Assembly (NCBI GenBank): GCA_013214245.1
Contig: JABSQE010000025.1
Coordinates: 1 to 14,147 of the forward strand
DNA length: 14,147 bases
Source of the DNA: Hyphomicrobiaceae bacterium
GTDB taxonomy: Bacteria > Pseudomonadota > Alphaproteobacteria > Rhizobiales > Hyphomicrobiaceae
Direction: 5' to 3'
Below the pieces are notes generated by a model that worked only from the letters and a program-made list of their open reading frames with translations, was not told where the DNA came from and did no database searches. This document shows, piece after piece, positions 1 to 6,540 of the stretch. The position numbers and the translations under genes are program-made. How positions within the stretch are numbered: the first letter of the stretch is position 1; each line of letters opens with the position of its first letter.

Positions 1-1
1 A

Positions 2-445
2 ATTGGAATGGTCAAGTTTCTTATGGAACTTGGTGCAGAACCTACACATATTCTTTGCAATCACGCTAATAAGCGCTGGAAGAAAGCTATTCAAGCAATT
101 CTTGCAGAGAGCCCATATGGATCTGGTGCTGAAGTACATATCGGTAAGGACTTGTGGCACTTCCGTTCGCTAGTTTTTGCAGATAAACCTGACTTTATGA
201 TCGGCAACTCCTACGGCAAGTTTATTCAGCGTGACACTCTTTACAAAGGTAAGGAGTTTGAGGTCCCATTAATCCGTATTGGCTTCCCAATATTTGATCG
301 TCACCATCTGCATCGTCAAACAACCTATGGTTATGAAGGTGCTATGCAAATCTTGACAACTTTGGTTAATACAATACTTGAGCGCCTTGATGAAGATACT
401 CGTGGTATGGGTACAACCGACTACAACTATGATCTAGTCCGTTAG
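2..445 (+). CDS. nifK: Nitrogenase MoFe protein beta chain NifK, C-terminal part (5' end outside window)
   Basis: NifK forms, with NifD, the alpha2-beta2 MoFe protein that reduces N2 in the cytoplasm. About 147 C-terminal residues are present, of a family length near 510-520; the frame is open to the left edge, so the ATG at 8 is internal. Family-typical stretches are SPYGSGAEVHIGKDLWHFRS, then DKPDFMIGNSYGKFIQRDT, then PLIRIGFPIFDRHHLHR, and the terminus GTTDYNYDLVR before a TAG stop. The P-cluster cysteines lie upstream and cannot be assessed. No frameshift or stop is seen, and conservation is high, so the protein was under selection until recently or still is. It is followed 87 bp later by nifT in the usual nifHDK-nifT order. 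Family identity is certain from the sequence; expression and function are not, because nifE and nifN downstream are broken. Confidence 0.95.
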   Translation: MGMVKFLMELGAEPTHILCNHANKRWKKAIQAILAESPYGSGAEVHIGKDLWHFRSLVFADKPDFMIGNSYGKFIQRDTLYKGKEFEVPLIRIGFPIFDRHHLHRQTTYGYEGAMQILTTLVNTILERLDEDTRGMGTTDYNYDLVR

Positions 446-454
446 ATAGCGTCG

Positions 455-507
455 ATCCACCTGGTTGATTCTGCGCACTTTTGCCGTTAGAAATCACTCA
501 GGTGGAT
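455..507 (+). repeat. Inverted repeat / mRNA hairpin in the nifK-nifT spacer
   Basis: A perfect 9-bp dyad (ATCCACCTG at 455-463 and CAGGTGGAT at 499-507) is extended inward, across a 2x2 internal loop, by TGATT (466-470) pairing with AATCA (492-496), and possibly by 471-472 with 489-490. No T-run follows, so it is not a typical intrinsic terminator. It begins 10 bp after the nifK stop and ends 25 bp before the nifT ATG. A plausible role, inferred only, is 3'-end protection of the abundant nif structural-gene mRNA or attenuation ahead of nifT. Confidence 0.7.
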
Positions 508-532
508 AAAATTTGTATCCTGGGAGTTGTTT

Positions 533-745
533 ATGCCAAGCGTGATGTTGCGCAAGGGAAGTGATGGAAAAATATCCTTCTATGTAGCAAAGAAAGATCT
601 TGAGGAAACCATCGTTTCGGTTGAACGGGATGACAGTGATACTTGGGGTGGTACAGTAGAATTGTCGGATGGGTCTAAATATTACATCGATCCTATGTCT
701 CCTCCACCCGAGTTTCCTACAACTATGCGCTTCAAGCGTTGCTGA
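533..745 (+). CDS. nifT: NifT/FixU family nitrogen fixation protein
   Basis: A small protein of 70 residues, the usual size for NifT/FixU. It starts MPSVMLRKGSDG and continues with FYVAKKDLEETIVS, WGGTVELSDGSKYYIDP and a short C-terminal segment with PPEFPTTMRFKR, all in the order expected for the family. The start is ATG 533: GGGAG at 522-526 sits 6 bases upstream, and a TTG six bases earlier overlaps that ribosome-binding site. NifT is encoded just after nifK in many diazotrophs. Its biochemical role is unknown, and in studied diazotrophs it is not essential for fixation. It shares its operon position with nifK (87-bp spacer) and precedes fdxN (113-bp spacer with a hairpin). Nothing in it looks damaged. 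Confidence 0.92.
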   Translation: MPSVMLRKGSDGKISFYVAKKDLEETIVSVERDDSDTWGGTVELSDGSKYYIDPMSPPPEFPTTMRFKRC

Positions 746-798
746 TCTGGTAGATCACCTGAATCCCCTTGATTGTTTTAAGTAAATACAGAAATATC

Positions 799-837
799 CT
801 GTAGGAAAAGTAAAGTTTATTCTACTTGTTCCTACAG
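799..837 (+). repeat. Long inverted repeat in the nifT-fdxN spacer
   Basis: CTGTAGGAA (799-807) pairs perfectly with TTCCTACAG (829-837). After a single bulged G (828) the stem continues with AAGTA (808-812) against TACTT (823-827), giving a 14-bp stem and a 10-base loop. It ends 8 bases before the AGAGG ribosome-binding site of fdxN. The right arm is followed by A-rich rather than T-rich sequence, so termination on the plus strand is unlikely. It could be an RNA processing or stability element, or a protein-binding dyad. The structure is directly visible; its role is not known. Confidence 0.75.
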
Positions 838-858
838 AATTAAAAAGAGGAATATGTA

Positions 859-1059
859 ATGGCAATGCAAATTAGTTCAGACATCTGCACTTCATGCGGA
901 GATTGCGTGTCTGTTTGTCCAACTTCCGCTATAATACCGAAAAAAGGTGTGTTTTTCATCAAGTCAGATATTTGTACAGAATGCGAGCCAGATCACGATA
1001 CTCCGCAATGCATCAGTGCGTGCATGGAGGATGGTTGTATAGTTCCTTCTGATGAGTAA
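859..1059 (+). CDS. fdxN: 2[4Fe-4S] ferredoxin, nif-associated FdxN type
   Basis: A 66-residue low-potential ferredoxin with two cysteine motifs. The first is CxxCxxCxxxCP (Cys10, 13, 16, 20). The second is Cys39-x2-Cys42-x8-Cys51-x3-Cys55, with the longer 8-residue gap typical of nif-linked ferredoxins; an extra Cys60 follows. The residue after Cys55 is Met instead of the usual Pro, the only small oddity. FdxN proteins carry electrons towards nitrogenase or to NifB-dependent cofactor synthesis; which applies here is not decided by sequence. The ATG at 859 has AGAGG 8 bases upstream; ATG 865 is a possible but less likely start, because relatives begin MAxxI. It is the last intact member of the nifK-nifT-fdxN run; more than 1.2 kb without a recognised gene follows. 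Confidence 0.88.
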   Translation: MAMQISSDICTSCGDCVSVCPTSAIIPKKGVFFIKSDICTECEPDHDTPQCISACMEDGCIVPSDE

Positions 1060-2192
1060 AGAATATATTTGCTAATCATCGTAGGTTACTTTATTTGCTG
1101 CATCGTTGTTTCTAATATGGTTCTCAATACTTCCTTTTGGTTGTTTGGATTGCAACATTAGAAGTTAAGAGGTTACTGGTTAGTTGTCGAAAATCTTTCT
1201 AGTGAGTTCTTTGAATGTTATAGTCTAGGAAGTAAAAAAAGACTTAAACAACGTTGCAACAAAAGCTTGCCCTACGAGCTGTGTTGATTGCCGCGCTATG
1301 GGAAAAGCGGTTGTAAGTTTTGTTAAGCTTAAACAGTTACTTTTGCCTAGAGGCTGCAGTACACTTTGGGAATAACCCGGCTTGCTCATTTCGTGTGGCT
1401 TGCAACTCTAATTCTTGGATAGCTTTTTTCTGATCATATAGTATCCTGCAAGTTTATACCGGTCTAATAAGCAGCACTCAATAGAAATCAAGTTAATTGC
1501 TGTTAGTTTTTTTTGCAAGCCTGAAAACAGCGTTTTGTTAACGATGCTAATGCTGTTTAGTAGGGCTTCTCATTACTTCTTTAAACCGATAGCTTCAGGT
1601 CGGTGTTGTCAGTCCCGGTCGGTCATTGTGAGGATAAAAGAATTAATGCTACATATAATACTTTTGGATGATCCAGAAGCTATTTGATATCAGCTTAATA
1701 CATTCCGTTGCAGTTTAAGTTTTATCATAGTTATGTAAGAAACGTAAATCTTTTAGCTCAACTTCATAGCGACGAACATCTTGTAAACGGTTCTTATCTG
1801 CAAGCTCAGTTTGAGATAGCTCTATTGTCGACTGGGATTTGTTCTATAACCGATGGGAGTTCATCAGCAAGCGGGTTGGACGTTAGGGTAGTTAATTTTC
1901 TTTCATCACCATGATAATATAATGCTATTTTTTTCGGTTATAGCAAGGAGGGTGCTGATACAACTGCTGGTATAATGTTCAGAAAAAACTCTCAACTTTT
2001 TCTGGTATGTTCAGTCTTTATCTAAACTAGTTAGTATTTTTATATCTCCTTAATTTCTGTAATATTTTAGGTAGATGTCACGAGATTTTCGTTGCCAAAC
2101 TTATGGGTTGAATATTTCTGAATAGAGCAAATCAAAGTTATAAGAAGTAACTTCTGCTGTTGCCTCGCACGTAGTTAGGGCTAGACGTTTAT

Positions 2193-2208
2193 TGTATGTT
2201 TTCCGACA
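2193..2208 (+). promoter_or_regulatory. Candidate NifA upstream activator site (TGT-N10-ACA)
   Basis: TGT at 2193-2195 and ACA at 2206-2208 are separated by exactly 10 bases, the NifA upstream activator consensus. It lies roughly 80 bp before the start site predicted from the -24/-12-like element at 2253-2268 and about 100 bp upstream of the nifE remnant's ATG, a normal NifA arrangement. The consensus is short and can occur by chance, so the support is mainly positional. Confidence 0.35.
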
Positions 2209-2252
2209 AGTTAAAGAAAGAATTTATTCAATGAAATCAATTGTTTAATTTT

Positions 2253-2268
2253 TGACACGCCACATGTT
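2253..2268 (+). promoter_or_regulatory. Possible eroded sigma-54 promoter, or sigma-70-like promoter, of the nifE remnant
   Basis: TGACAC-N5-ATGTT aligns with the sigma-54 consensus TGGCAC-N5-TTGCA at correct spacing. The invariant GG reads GA (2254-2255) and the invariant GC reads GT (2266-2267), each a single G:C to A:T change. This suggests a promoter that decayed with its pseudogene. The same bases also offer a sigma-70 reading, TTGACA (2252-2257), 18 bp, TATTAT (2276-2281), which may be accidental in AT-rich DNA. Either is 30-45 bp upstream of the ATG at 2309. Confidence 0.3.
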
Positions 2269-2308
2269 AAATTAATATTATATAGAGCATCCTGTTAGGA
2301 GATTTGCT

Positions 2309-2812
2309 ATGAAGTCGAGTGACATTGCTGTGTTATAAGACGAATCAGCTTGCGGACATAAACGATGTCTCGGCTATGCTTCGCATTTTTTCTTCAATTA
2401 TTGTTTATGTTGATCTTAGCTTTCGAATGGAAGTTTGATCGCTCGAGAGCAGAAAAAGCTTGCTAAAGCCTATGAACCTTGGCGATCTAAACTTAATAAT
2501 AAACGTACACTTTTGTACTTGCAGGGTAAAATTAAGGTCGATGATCGCAGCGTAGCAAGACCTAGTTATGGATGTGGTTGTAACCGGCACTAAAAAATCT
2601 CAGAAGAAGACAAAAAGCGTATTAGTGAGTAGTTAGGCGAGAATGCTAAAATGTTTGAAGACTGTAATCCTCGTACTTTGCTAGATACCATTGCTCAACA
2701 AAAAGCTGATCTGCTAATTGCAGCCAGTCTTAATATGTACACCGCCCATAAGGTGCGAGTGCTATTTCTTGGCATCAATTAGGAATAAGATTTTGCTTGT
2801 AGTGGTGCTTTT
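2309..2812 (+). pseudogene. nifE: nifE remnant (FeMo-cofactor scaffold alpha subunit), internally deleted and frameshifted
   Basis: NifE pairs with NifN as the scaffold on which NifB-co matures to FeMo-co. AGGAG (2297-2301) precedes ATG 2309, which begins MKSSDIAVL-stop-DESACGH, like NifE N-termini. About 250-300 internal codons are then missing. Homology resumes at 2432 with SLIAREQKKLAKAYEPWRSK and NKRTLLY, moves to frame 3 for QDLVMDVVVTGTKKS (to 2600), then returns, after an apparent one-base loss, for SEEDKKRISE-stop-LGENAK, NPRTLLDTIAQQKADLLIA and NMYTAHKVRVLFLGIN (to 2779). The family FLDINQERE segment reads LGIN-stop-E-stop, as expected if Gln and Arg codons became TAG 2780 and TAA 2786. 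The extreme C-terminus is replaced by the NifN start without a gap. At least two frameshifts and several stops make it non-functional. Identification rests on motif recall, not on a database alignment. Confidence 0.85.
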
Positions 2813-3132
2813 ACAAAAGTGGTAAAACGTAACAAAGTGCTCTCGGTCAATCCGCTTAAGTCGAGCTAGACTATTGGAGCAGCCTTTGTATTTTTGGAGT
2901 TTTACAAAGCTATGTCAATGTTGTACAGCTTTTGGTAAGTTTTTTTGTTTGACACTCTAGTGAATTAATTCCATTGCAGACAATGGCAATGGATCAGGTT
3001 TCCACAATTATGGGTGCTGAGGATAGTGTTGTCGAGGGTTTAGCTGCAACATGTGAGAGGTCTTTACCAAAGAACATCGGAATTCCAACTGCGGCTCTTT
3101 CTGAGATATAGGGTAGTTACGTAGAGCGCGGT
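2813..3132 (+). pseudogene. nifN: nifN remnant (FeMo-cofactor scaffold beta subunit), N-terminal part only
   Basis: Joined in frame to the nifE remnant, the sequence reads KVVKRNKVLSVNPLKSS-stop-TIGAAFVFL, the NifN N-terminus, with TAG 2867 where the family has Gln. After MSML the HGSQG segment is lost; CTAFGKFF appears in another frame at 2922; then, in a third frame from 2962, comes ELIPLQTMAMDQVSTIMG, followed by EDSVVEGL, CERSLPKNIGI and TAALSEI-stop-GSYVER. The latter matches the NifN segment ending LSETQGxDVxR, with TAG 3109 at the Gln codon. Only about 110 of roughly 440-470 residues remain. Homology stops near 3130, where the frame runs straight into an FdxB-like sequence, so the rest of nifN and whatever lay between (nifX and neighbours in related clusters) is deleted. 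Confidence 0.85.
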
Positions 3133-3274
3133 GAGAGCGATTTATATTTGGATGATGACCTAGATGATGGTTATGGCTCTCGCCAATGCACTGGGCTGCA
3201 TCGGATGCGAAGCTTGTTCACTTGTCTGCCATAAGAGCTGCATGCTTCACGTACCGTCTGCTATAATTGCTTAA
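3133..3274 (+). pseudogene. fdxB: fdxB remnant (nif-specific ferredoxin III), C-terminal part
   Basis: From 3133 the frame reads ESDLYLDDDLDDGY, resembling the acidic linker of FdxB. After a frame change at about 3170 comes VMALANALGCIGCEACSLVC, then HKSCMLHVPSAIIA and TAA at 3272-3274. The cysteine pattern CxxCxxCxxxC followed by HKSC, and the preceding VMxLA phrase, match the second cluster of nif ferredoxin III (CIGCxACxxVCPKxCxTH). The N-terminal half with the first cluster is missing, and no start codon remains. In related clusters fdxB lies downstream of nifENX, so its position supports both its identity and the nifN-fdxB deletion. The cluster cysteines are still intact although the gene is dead. 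Confidence 0.75.
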
Positions 3275-4081
3275 AGTTTGCCTTCAGTGGTTTGATTTAA
3301 CTATGTATTTGCTGGAATAACATTGTATAATAATTTAAGTGTTGTTCCGGCCCTGAAGTTGATTAAGTTCTGATGAATTTTAGTGGGAGTTGCAAAATGG
3401 AATATCTAAAAATATCAACTGTCAATTGGCGATTAATCTGACGATTAAGTATTTAGGATTAACGCAAATAATCTATGCACCTTCGCTTTTGTGATCGGGA
3501 TATTCAATTGCAAATCCTACTATTATGTAATTCTCAGTAATATACTACTATTTAAAGGCAATAATAGTTACTTTAGCCCTAACTAAATTACTTTAATTCC
3601 GTGGTAACAGTTACATGCCTGTTAATAAAAGTTTGTTGTTCCAAAACTCTACTATATGACAGAGGTCCGTGCAGCGTTTGAGATTTTCAATGACTTCCCT
3701 TAAAATGAGGGATTGCCGTACACAAAAGTTATAGTATACCTGCACTCTAAACTAGTAAACCGCCATAACACAGATTTTTCCTTATAATTGTGATTATGAC
3801 ATAATATACGTTTGTTCGTATTCTTACTGTGTCGATGATTGATAGTATGATTTGAAAAATTGTTTCCATACCTTACATCGAAAAATCGTAGCAGTAGCCG
3901 GAAAATTTTTATATAAATTAACTGTTGAGTGTCTAATTTTCTCTTAAATTAACATCTAAGCAACACATTAATAGTGTTAAGTATTTTTGAAATTAAAATT
4001 TTAAACCATAAAGAATTAATAAGATTCTGATACATTACACCCATCTCAAAAATCTTAGGCTTTTGATCGGAAACTTTGACA
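3275..4081. other. Gene-free spacer between the fdxB remnant and htpG
   Basis: This is very AT-rich, with stops in all frames and no product I can recognise. It must contain the promoter of htpG. CCCATCT at 4040-4046 resembles a heat-shock -10 element, but no matching -35 precedes it, so I do not call it. A short TCCCT/AGGGA dyad near 3696-3712 is too weak to interpret. Confidence 0.6.
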
Positions 4082-5971
4082 ATGAATGAAACAATTAAGT
4101 CTACCTCTAGTGAACGCCCTTTCCAGGCTGAGGTTTCTCAGCTTCTCAAGCTCATGATCAATTCTGTTTATTCCGAGACAGAAATTTTTTTACGAGAACT
4201 GTTATCTAATGCCTCAGATGCCTGTGACAAGCTTCGCTATGAAGCCATATCAGCTCCAGAACTTCTAGGGGAGACTGGATTGCCTTGCATCCGCGTTACA
4301 CCTAATCACAGCTCTAGCACGCTCATGATTTCGGATACTGGTATTGGTATGTCCCATGACGAACTTGTTGAAAATCTTGGTACGATTGCGCACTCTGGGA
4401 CAAAGGCTTTTATCGATCAACTGCAAGAAGTAAAAGATGGCAATGGACTAATTGGCCAATTTGGTGTTGGGTTTTATTCAGCCTTTATGGTGGCTGATCG
4501 AATCAATGTTATAAGTCGGAGAGCGGGTAATTCTACAGCCTGGATGTGGACGTCAACAGGTGATACCGGATTTAAAATTGTCCCCGCAGATGAAGAAAAG
4601 GCCAGAAGTGTTACCCGTGGCACTGAAATCACTCTTTTTCTTAAACCGGATGCCAAGAAGTATGCCGAGACAGATACAGTAAAGCGAATAGTGCAACTGT
4701 ATTCAGACCATGTTCAATTTCCAATAAAGTTAGTTGATAAAGAGGGTGAGTGTCAGCAAATTAATTCGGCAAGTGCAATATGGCAGCGTCCAAGATCCGA
4801 ATTGAAAAATAACGATTACGAAGAGGCGTATCGTGCTATTACGCACGCTATAGATAAGCCCGCTTTAACAATTCACTTTAAAGCCGAAGGGCGCCAACTT
4901 TTTGCGGTCCTTCTATTTGTCCCAACGCAACGTCCTTTTAATCTTTTTAATCAGGACAGAAAAGGCCACGTTAAACTTTACGTACGTCGCGTTTACATTA
5001 CTAGTGATGCTGAGTTGCTGCCTCCTTATTTGCGTTTTGTAAGTGGTGTGGTTGACAGTGAAGATCTTCCGCTTAATATCTCTAGGGAAATGCTACAAAA
5101 AAATTTAAATGTTGCTGCTATTCGCAGTACGTTAGCCGGACGAGTTTTAAGTGAACTTGAGAGACTTGCAGAGGAAACACCGGATACATTTAATAAAGTT
5201 TGGGACTCATTTGGGCCGGTAATTAAAGAGGGTATCTACGAGGACCATGAGCGTCGCGAACGAATATTAAAGCTTTCAAGATTTGTGTCTACAAAGCCAG
5301 ACAATATTCGTTCTCTAAAGCAATATCTAGAGGATATGAGGCCAAATCAGACAGAGATTTACTATCTTGTTGGTAATAATATTGATAATCTTAGATCAAA
5401 TCCAGTTCTGGAAGCCGCTAGAGCTCGCGGCATTGAAGTTTTGTTTTTCACGGACCATGTCGACGCATTTTGGACAACAATTCAGGCAGACTACGAAGGT
5501 AAACCATTTAAATCACTAAGTCATGGTGATATCAATTTTGACCTGGTACCAATGCTGAATGAAAAAGAAGAAAAAGAAGATCGCTCAAATGATGTTGACG
5601 ATGCTGTTGTTATTGCAGCGGTCAAGAACTTTCTTGGGGATCGCGTTTCCGATGTTCGTGTGTCGAAGCGTCTGATTAATAGTCCTGTGTGTCTAATCGC
5701 AAGCCATACTGCCCCTGACCGACGTCTTGAAAAAATTCTTGCTTCTAGTGATCAATCTCCCTCAACGGCTCCAATATTAGAGCTTAATATGACGCATGAT
5801 ATAGTGCATGCAATTGCTGATGCAAGAGCATTAGGCAAAGAAGCCGTCGCAGAAGACCTTGCTTACTTTCTTTTTGAACAGGCTCAGATATTAGATGGTG
5901 AAATACCTGCTGATCCTACAGCATATGCTCAGCGCTTGAATAGGCTTGTTTTGCAAGGATTACAGACCTGA
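4082..5971 (+). CDS. htpG: Molecular chaperone HtpG (bacterial Hsp90)
   Basis: A cytosolic ATP-dependent dimeric chaperone of 629 residues, full length for the family. The N-terminal GHKL ATPase domain (about 1-225) shows FLRELLSNASDACDK with catalytic Glu39 and Mg/ATP-binding Asn43, DTGIGM (85-90), the lid motif GQFGVGF (125-131) and RGTEITLFL. The middle domain (about 240-500) has LYVRRVYI and LPLNISREMLQ, whose Arg335 corresponds to the Arg that contacts the ATP gamma-phosphate. The C-terminal dimerisation domain carries SPVCLIAS and PILELNMTH. Start ATG 4082 is chosen because GGA at 4069-4071 is suitably spaced; TTG 4076 in frame is only 4 bases from it. The gene stands alone and is followed closely by a hairpin. 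No damage is seen, and retention of Hsp90 is common in host-restricted bacteria with aggregation-prone proteomes (general knowledge). Confidence 0.97.
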   Translation: MNETIKSTSSERPFQAEVSQLLKLMINSVYSETEIFLRELLSNASDACDKLRYEAISAPELLGETGLPCIRVTPNHSSSTLMISDTGIGMSHDELVENLGTIAHSGTKAFIDQLQEVKDGNGLIGQFGVGFYSAFMVADRINVISRRAGNSTAWMWTSTGDTGFKIVPADEEKARSVTRGTEITLFLKPDAKKYAETDTVKRIVQLYSDHVQFPIKLVDKEGECQQINSASAIWQRPRSELKNNDYEEAYRAITHAIDKPALTIHFKAEGRQLFAVLLFVPTQRPFNLFNQDRKGHVKLYVRRVYITSDAELLPPYLRFVSGVVDSEDLPLNISREMLQKNLNVAAIRSTLAGRVLSELERLAEETPDTFNKVWDSFGPVIKEGIYEDHERRERILKLSRFVSTKPDNIRSLKQYLEDMRPNQTEIYYLVGNNIDNLRSNPVLEAARARGIEVLFFTDHVDAFWTTIQADYEGKPFKSLSHGDINFDLVPMLNEKEEKEDRSNDVDDAVVIAAVKNFLGDRVSDVRVSKRLINSPVCLIASHTAPDRRLEKILASSDQSPSTAPILELNMTHDIVHAIADARALGKEAVAEDLAYFLFEQAQILDGEIPADPTAYAQRLNRLVLQGLQT

Positions 5972-5979
5972 AGAAGTAG

Positions 5980-5995
5980 AACGCCAGGGCGTTTT
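5980..5995 (+). terminator. Weak intrinsic terminator after htpG
   Basis: AACGC (5980-5984) pairs with GCGTT (5989-5993) around a CAGG loop, and the right arm merges into TTTT (5992-5995). It begins 9 bases after the htpG TGA. The stem is short and the T-run brief, so efficiency is doubtful, but position and shape fit. Confidence 0.5.
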
Positions 5996-6540
5996 GGAAT
6001 ATCATAAGCTTTTATAATTTTCTTTAGTTTGAGGGTTCTGTAGTATTTTCGCTAACTGGATAACTCGTAGTTTGCTTTGCAAACATTTTTATTTCGTATT
6101 TAATAGTTACATTCGCTTAGTCTAAAATAACAGCTGCACATATTATTTATCAACTTTTAATAGTATCACCTTAATCTGATAAATTATGGATATCTGTATT
6201 GGGGTATTTAGTTAGTTAAACATGTTGCAACTGTTATCAGCTAGTGGGTAGATAGTATCTACTACATTTTAAATTTATAAATCTGTGAGGTGAAGATATG
6301 ATTTGTAATTGGCTGTTAACACGATTGGAAGATCATATGACATGAATTTTATAATTGAATTGTAACACAAAGTAATTTCTAAAAGACTAGAGATAGCCAT
6401 GCTTGTTTTGAAATTATGGCTAGTATGTAATATTAGAAGTTTTGTACAATTTAATAGCTCAATAATACTAGATTAAGTATGTCTTAGTAGCTTCACGTAC
6501 ATGATATCTAAAAACGTGCCAACGCGAGAATAATTTAAGT
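5996..6540. other. Gene-free spacer between htpG and the membrane protein gene
   Basis: No recognisable gene is present. It contains a 15-bp palindrome (6248-6262) and, 35 bp later, GAGGTGAAG followed by ATG 6298, which opens a frame of only 15 codons (MICNWLLTRLEDHMT, stop 6343-6345). This may be the last trace of a lost gene's start region. The rest is AT-rich with stops in all frames. Confidence 0.55.

Larger units (their letters stand above)
1060..2308. other. Gene-free stretch between fdxN and the nifE remnant
   Basis: I find no intact gene and no confidently recognisable protein remnant in any frame. A 68-codon open frame at 1708-1914 starts with TTG, has no ribosome-binding site and resembles nothing I know. 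A short GC-richer islet at about 1590-1625 contains GGTCGGT twice (1598-1604, 1617-1623). The last 120 bp hold a candidate NifA/sigma-54 promoter, listed separately. It probably represents eroded former nif-cluster DNA, but that is inference from its position only. Confidence 0.6.

Noticed and set aside
155..170. TGGCAC-N5-TTCGC inside nifK, resembling a sigma-54 promoter
   Set aside because: The -12 GC is not at the required distance, and the bases encode the conserved NifK phrase DLWHFRS, which explains them.
1708..1914. 68-codon open frame with a TTG start
   Set aside because: No ribosome-binding site, no recognisable motif, and it lies in eroded AT-rich DNA; chance is sufficient.
2405..2590. 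61-codon open frame on the minus strand
   Set aside because: It is the antisense shadow of the nifE remnant, which is readable on the plus strand.
4040..4046. CCCATCT upstream of htpG as a heat-shock sigma-32 -10 element
   Set aside because: No CTTGAA-like -35 is present 12-15 bases upstream.
4474..4656. Minus-strand open frame inside htpG
   Set aside because: Overlaps the conserved ATPase domain of htpG and has no features of its own.
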